Positions 61,587-64,000 of a DNA stretch of 64,000 bases are shown piece by piece. A model generated the notes under the pieces. That model saw nothing but the letters and a program-made list of their open reading frames with translations, ran no database searches and was not told the origin of the DNA. The stretch is from NCBI GenBank assembly GCA_002634385.1, contig NSJL01000003.1, forward strand, positions 186,001-250,000, read 5' to 3'. This DNA comes from Nitrospira sp. (lineage in GTDB: Bacteria > Nitrospirota > Thermodesulfovibrionia > Thermodesulfovibrionales > Dissulfurispiraceae). A program made the position numbers and the translations under genes. Position 1 is the first letter of the stretch, and the number at the start of each line of letters is the position of its first letter.

Positions 61587-64000
61587 ATGAAAGTTATTAT
61601 TATCCATTTGAGTGACATACATATTCAGCTTGAAAGTAATTCAATTTTTAATAGAGAAGAGAAGTTACGCAATGCTGTTCGGAATTTATGTATAGATATG
61701 GATGTGCTTTTTCTGGTGCTTACAGGAGATGTTGCTTTTTCTGGAGAAAATGATGAATACAATAGGACAATAAAATTATTAGATGGCATTAAGACAGAAC
61801 TTCAAGAGTATACAGGCAAGACATTAAATATCATAATGGTTCCAGGAAATCACGATTGTAATCATAACATAACCAGCAAAAGTATAAGAGAAGCTTTAAT
61901 TAAACAAATTCGTAATACTGAATTGAAGATTGATATAGATATTATTGAGAAATGCTGCGAAGTGCAAGAAAATTGGTTCTACTTTAATGAGTTGTATCAA
62001 GATGAGACAAAACTGATTTATAGAGATAAATTGTTAAGAATCCTTAATTATAAGTTTGAAAGTAAAAATATTATTTTCAATTGCTATAACACTTCATGGA
62101 TATCTCAAAAAGAAGAGGTGCCAGGCATTATATTTCCCCTTAATCTTCTTGACATGGATGTTTTCAAGAGTAAAGCTGACTTCGTGATTAGTGTCTTCCA
62201 TCATCCAATTATTTGGCAACATATTGGCCTCTATAGAGAATTTATGACTCATATAGAAAGTACATCTGATATGGTGCTTACAGGCCACGAGCATTCAGCA
62301 TCAAGTATAAAAAAAGATGATTTGCGTGGTAATACAACTGAGTACATAGAGGGCGGGGTTTTGCAGGATCATAGCAATAAGGACAAGAGTGAATTTAATG
62401 TGATTCAAATTGATTTAATAAAACAAATGCAAAGAATAATTCATTATCGATGGAATAAAGATATATACGATATGAGTGGTAGCTCAGAATGGAGGAAATA
62501 TGAGAGATATACAAGTTTGAAAAAAAGGGAATTTGAACTAAATGGCAAATTTTTTGAATTCCTAGAGGACGCTGGCGCATTATTCAAACATCCACGAAAG
62601 GAAAAAATTGTTTTAGAGGATTTTTTTGTCTACCCGAATTTAAGAGATTTGAACCAAGAGAAAACTAAAGCAAAAGACGCTCTGCACGGTGTTATAAGTG
62701 CAAAAGTATTACTCAAGGCAGAGGGTGGAGTAATAAGGGCAATATTTATGGGGGCTGAAAAAACTGGAAAGACAGCACTCTGCCGAACCCTTTATAAATA
62801 CTATTATAACAACAAGCTTATCCCAATATTTTTGGAAGGTTACGAAATTAAATCATCCTCTGATGAAGAAATAAACAAATTGATTTGGAAAAAATTTTCA
62901 AATCAATATACAAAAGAAAATTTAGAGGAATATAAGCAACTTTCGAACAAAGAGAGGATGCTTATAATTGATGACTTCGACAAATCAAGACTAAATATTG
63001 CAAATAAATCTCTTTTTCTTGACTATATCAGTGGTTTTGCTTCAAATATTGTTATGACCACAAATGATTTGTTTCCGGCCGAAGAGATCTTCTATAAGGA
63101 AGGAGAAGGAGGCACAACTATAAGTAGTTTCCAACAATTTAAAATATTAGACTTTGGCTACCAGTTAAGAAATGAACTCATTAATAAGTGGAATCTGTTA
63201 GGTCAAGAGCATTACTTGGATGAGCAAGAGCTAATAAGAAAGAATGATGCTGCGGAAAGAGTTATGAATACGATCATCGGATACAATTATGTACCATCTG
63301 CACCCATTTTTTTGCTTACTATTCTGCAAACTATAGAGGCAGGACAAACTACTAATCTAAAAGAGAGTTCTTATGGATACTATTATGGCTATTTGATTAC
63401 ACAGACACTGACTAATTTGAAAATTACGCATGAGGATCTAGAGGCTTACTTCAGCTACATAACGGAATTAGCATTTGAATTATTTTCAAATAAGGTAAGA
63501 GAAATATCTAAGGACGAATTGCTTCGATTTCATAAGAGATTATGTGATGATTATAGAATAATCGTAAGCTTTGATGAGATTATCGGCGGTCTGATTAAAG
63601 CATCAATTTTATCTGTTAGTAATGATATCGTGAAATTTCGCTATAAATATGTTTATTACTACTTTGTTGCTCGCTATCTATCCAATAATATTAATGAGGA
63701 AGAAATAAAAAGAAATATTAGTAAACTATGTAGGAGACTTCACGTTGAAGAATTTGCGAATATAATAATGTTTTTGACTCATCATTCAAAAGATCCTTTC
63801 GTACTTTCAGAGATACTCTTAAGTGCAAAATCCATTTTCTCAGAGTTTGATATTGTTAAGTTCGATAAAGACGTATGCTTTATAAATGAACTATTAAAAG
63901 AAGTTCCGAAGCTTGTTTATAAAGATAGAGATGTGAAGCAGCATAGAGAGAAATGCAACCGCCTCAAGGATGAAAGCAAATTATTAAACGATGAAAAGAA
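61587..64000 (+). CDS. Calcineurin-like phosphoesterase fused to a P-loop NTPase (runs off the right edge)
   Basis: The frame is open from the ATG at 61587 (AAGGAGGA at the right spacing) to the window end, at least 804 codons. The N-terminal metallophosphoesterase has HLSDIHI (D10, H12), TGDVAFSG (D48), VPGNHD (N88, H89), FHHPI (H205-206) and TGHEHSAS (H234, H236). A P-loop NTPase follows: Walker A GAEKTGKT (389-396) and Walker B MLIIDDFD (458-465), then a helical region. This resembles STAND/NACHT-type NTPases with an effector at the N-terminus, as in prokaryotic immune proteins. It is strikingly AT-rich and uses AT-ending codons, unlike all core genes here, so it was acquired recently. The C-terminus is missing. 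Confidence 0.85.
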   Translation, partial: MKVIIIHLSDIHIQLESNSIFNREEKLRNAVRNLCIDMDVLFLVLTGDVAFSGENDEYNRTIKLLDGIKTELQEYTGKTLNIIMVPGNHDCNHNITSKSIREALIKQIRNTELKIDIDIIEKCCEVQENWFYFNELYQDETKLIYRDKLLRILNYKFESKNIIFNCYNTSWISQKEEVPGIIFPLNLLDMDVFKSKADFVISVFHHPIIWQHIGLYREFMTHIESTSDMVLTGHEHSASSIKKDDLRGNTTEYIEGGVLQDHSNKDKSEFNVIQIDLIKQMQRIIHYRWNKDIYDMSGSSEWRKYERYTSLKKREFELNGKFFEFLEDAGALFKHPRKEKIVLEDFFVYPNLRDLNQEKTKAKDALHGVISAKVLLKAEGGVIRAIFMGAEKTGKTALCRTLYKYYYNNKLIPIFLEGYEIKSSSDEEINKLIWKKFSNQYTKENLEEYKQLSNKERMLIIDDFDKSRLNIANKSLFLDYISGFASNIVMTTNDLFPAEEIFYKEGEGGTTISSFQQFKILDFGYQLRNELINKWNLLGQEHYLDEQELIRKNDAAERVMNTIIGYNYVPSAPIFLLTILQTIEAGQTTNLKESSYGYYYGYLITQTLTNLKITHEDLEAYFSYITELAFELFSNKVREISKDELLRFHKRLCDDYRIIVSFDEIIGGLIKASILSVSNDIVKFRYKYVYYYFVARYLSNNINEEEIKRNISKLCRRLHVEEFANIIMFLTHHSKDPFVLSEILLSAKSIFSEFDIVKFDKDVCFINELLKEVPKLVYKDRDVKQHREKCNRLKDESKLLNDEK

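Noticed and set aside
1..64000. tRNA, rRNA or CRISPR array
   Set aside because: I looked for TpsiC-like GGTTCRANYCC arms, rRNA core sequences and regularly spaced direct repeats and found none; a covariance search would be needed to exclude a divergent tRNA.

Overview
The window comes from a GC-rich, Gram-negative, anaerobic sulfite/sulfate-reducing bacterium. The evidence is a complete reductive-type dissimilatory sulfite reductase set (dsrABD, dsrN, dsrC, dsrMKJOP) with DsrD, which marks the reductive pathway. The rest fits this lifestyle: LptE and an outer-membrane barrel (a diderm), multihaem cytochromes, two apparent selenoprotein genes, and a yicC-remA-gmk-rpoZ-coaBC block. Thermodesulfovibrionia (Nitrospirota) or Desulfobacterota are the best guesses, but the sequence alone does not settle which. 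I saw no rRNA, tRNA or CRISPR array.

Layout. 1-901 (minus): start of smc, cut by the window edge. 1105-12708 (plus): the dsr supercluster in three blocks separated by hairpin terminators: dsrAB/dsrD-dsrN-HEAT protein, dsrC, and an RsbRD-like gene with dsrMKJOP. 12793-19370 (minus): a large hybrid histidine kinase-type sensor and a GAF-PAS-GGDEF-EAL protein. After a gene-free, repeat-rich 0.85 kb comes a CoA-ligase/GNAT fusion (minus). 23.1-24.4 kb: two cysteine-cluster proteins flanking a 55-residue selenoprotein. 24.5-36.4 kb: housekeeping genes (yacP, PAP2, yggU, yicC, remA, gmk, rpoZ, coaBC, TPR protein, Xaa-Pro peptidase, efp, accB, accC, thiE) and an ABC transporter binding protein. 36.5-38.7 kb: rpmH-yidD-yidC without rnpA. 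Then a ZIP transporter, ada, and a three-gene minus-strand porin-cytochrome cluster (41.1-44.1 kb). 44.2-57.7 kb: mnmE, a parvulin, a selenocysteine-containing arsM, mnmA, MOSC, mogA, ccdA, leuS, lptE, holA, rpsT, an unrecognised gene, a ferredoxin and nth. 57.8-64.0 kb is an accessory region: ankyrin protein, nucleotidyltransferase pair, YhcG-type nuclease, ORF6N protein, and a very AT-rich phosphoesterase-NTPase fusion running off the end.

How the parts fit. DsrN would amidate sirohaem for DsrAB; DsrAB loads sulfur onto DsrC; the DsrMKJOP membrane complex reduces the DsrC trisulfide with quinol or periplasmic electrons. The porin-cytochrome cluster could carry electrons across the outer membrane, and CcdA supports cytochrome c maturation.

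The strongest points for a second look are: (i) two genes with an in-frame UGA at a conserved cysteine position (small dual-CxxC protein and ArsM); (ii) a four-copy family of TA-flanked inverted-repeat elements placed at gene ends, one of which supplies both stop codons of holA and rpsT; (iii) the porin-cytochrome conduit; (iv) the AT-rich calcineurin-like phosphoesterase fused to a P-loop NTPase, a candidate defence protein; (v) the missing rnpA; (vi) an arginine at the tip of EF-P.
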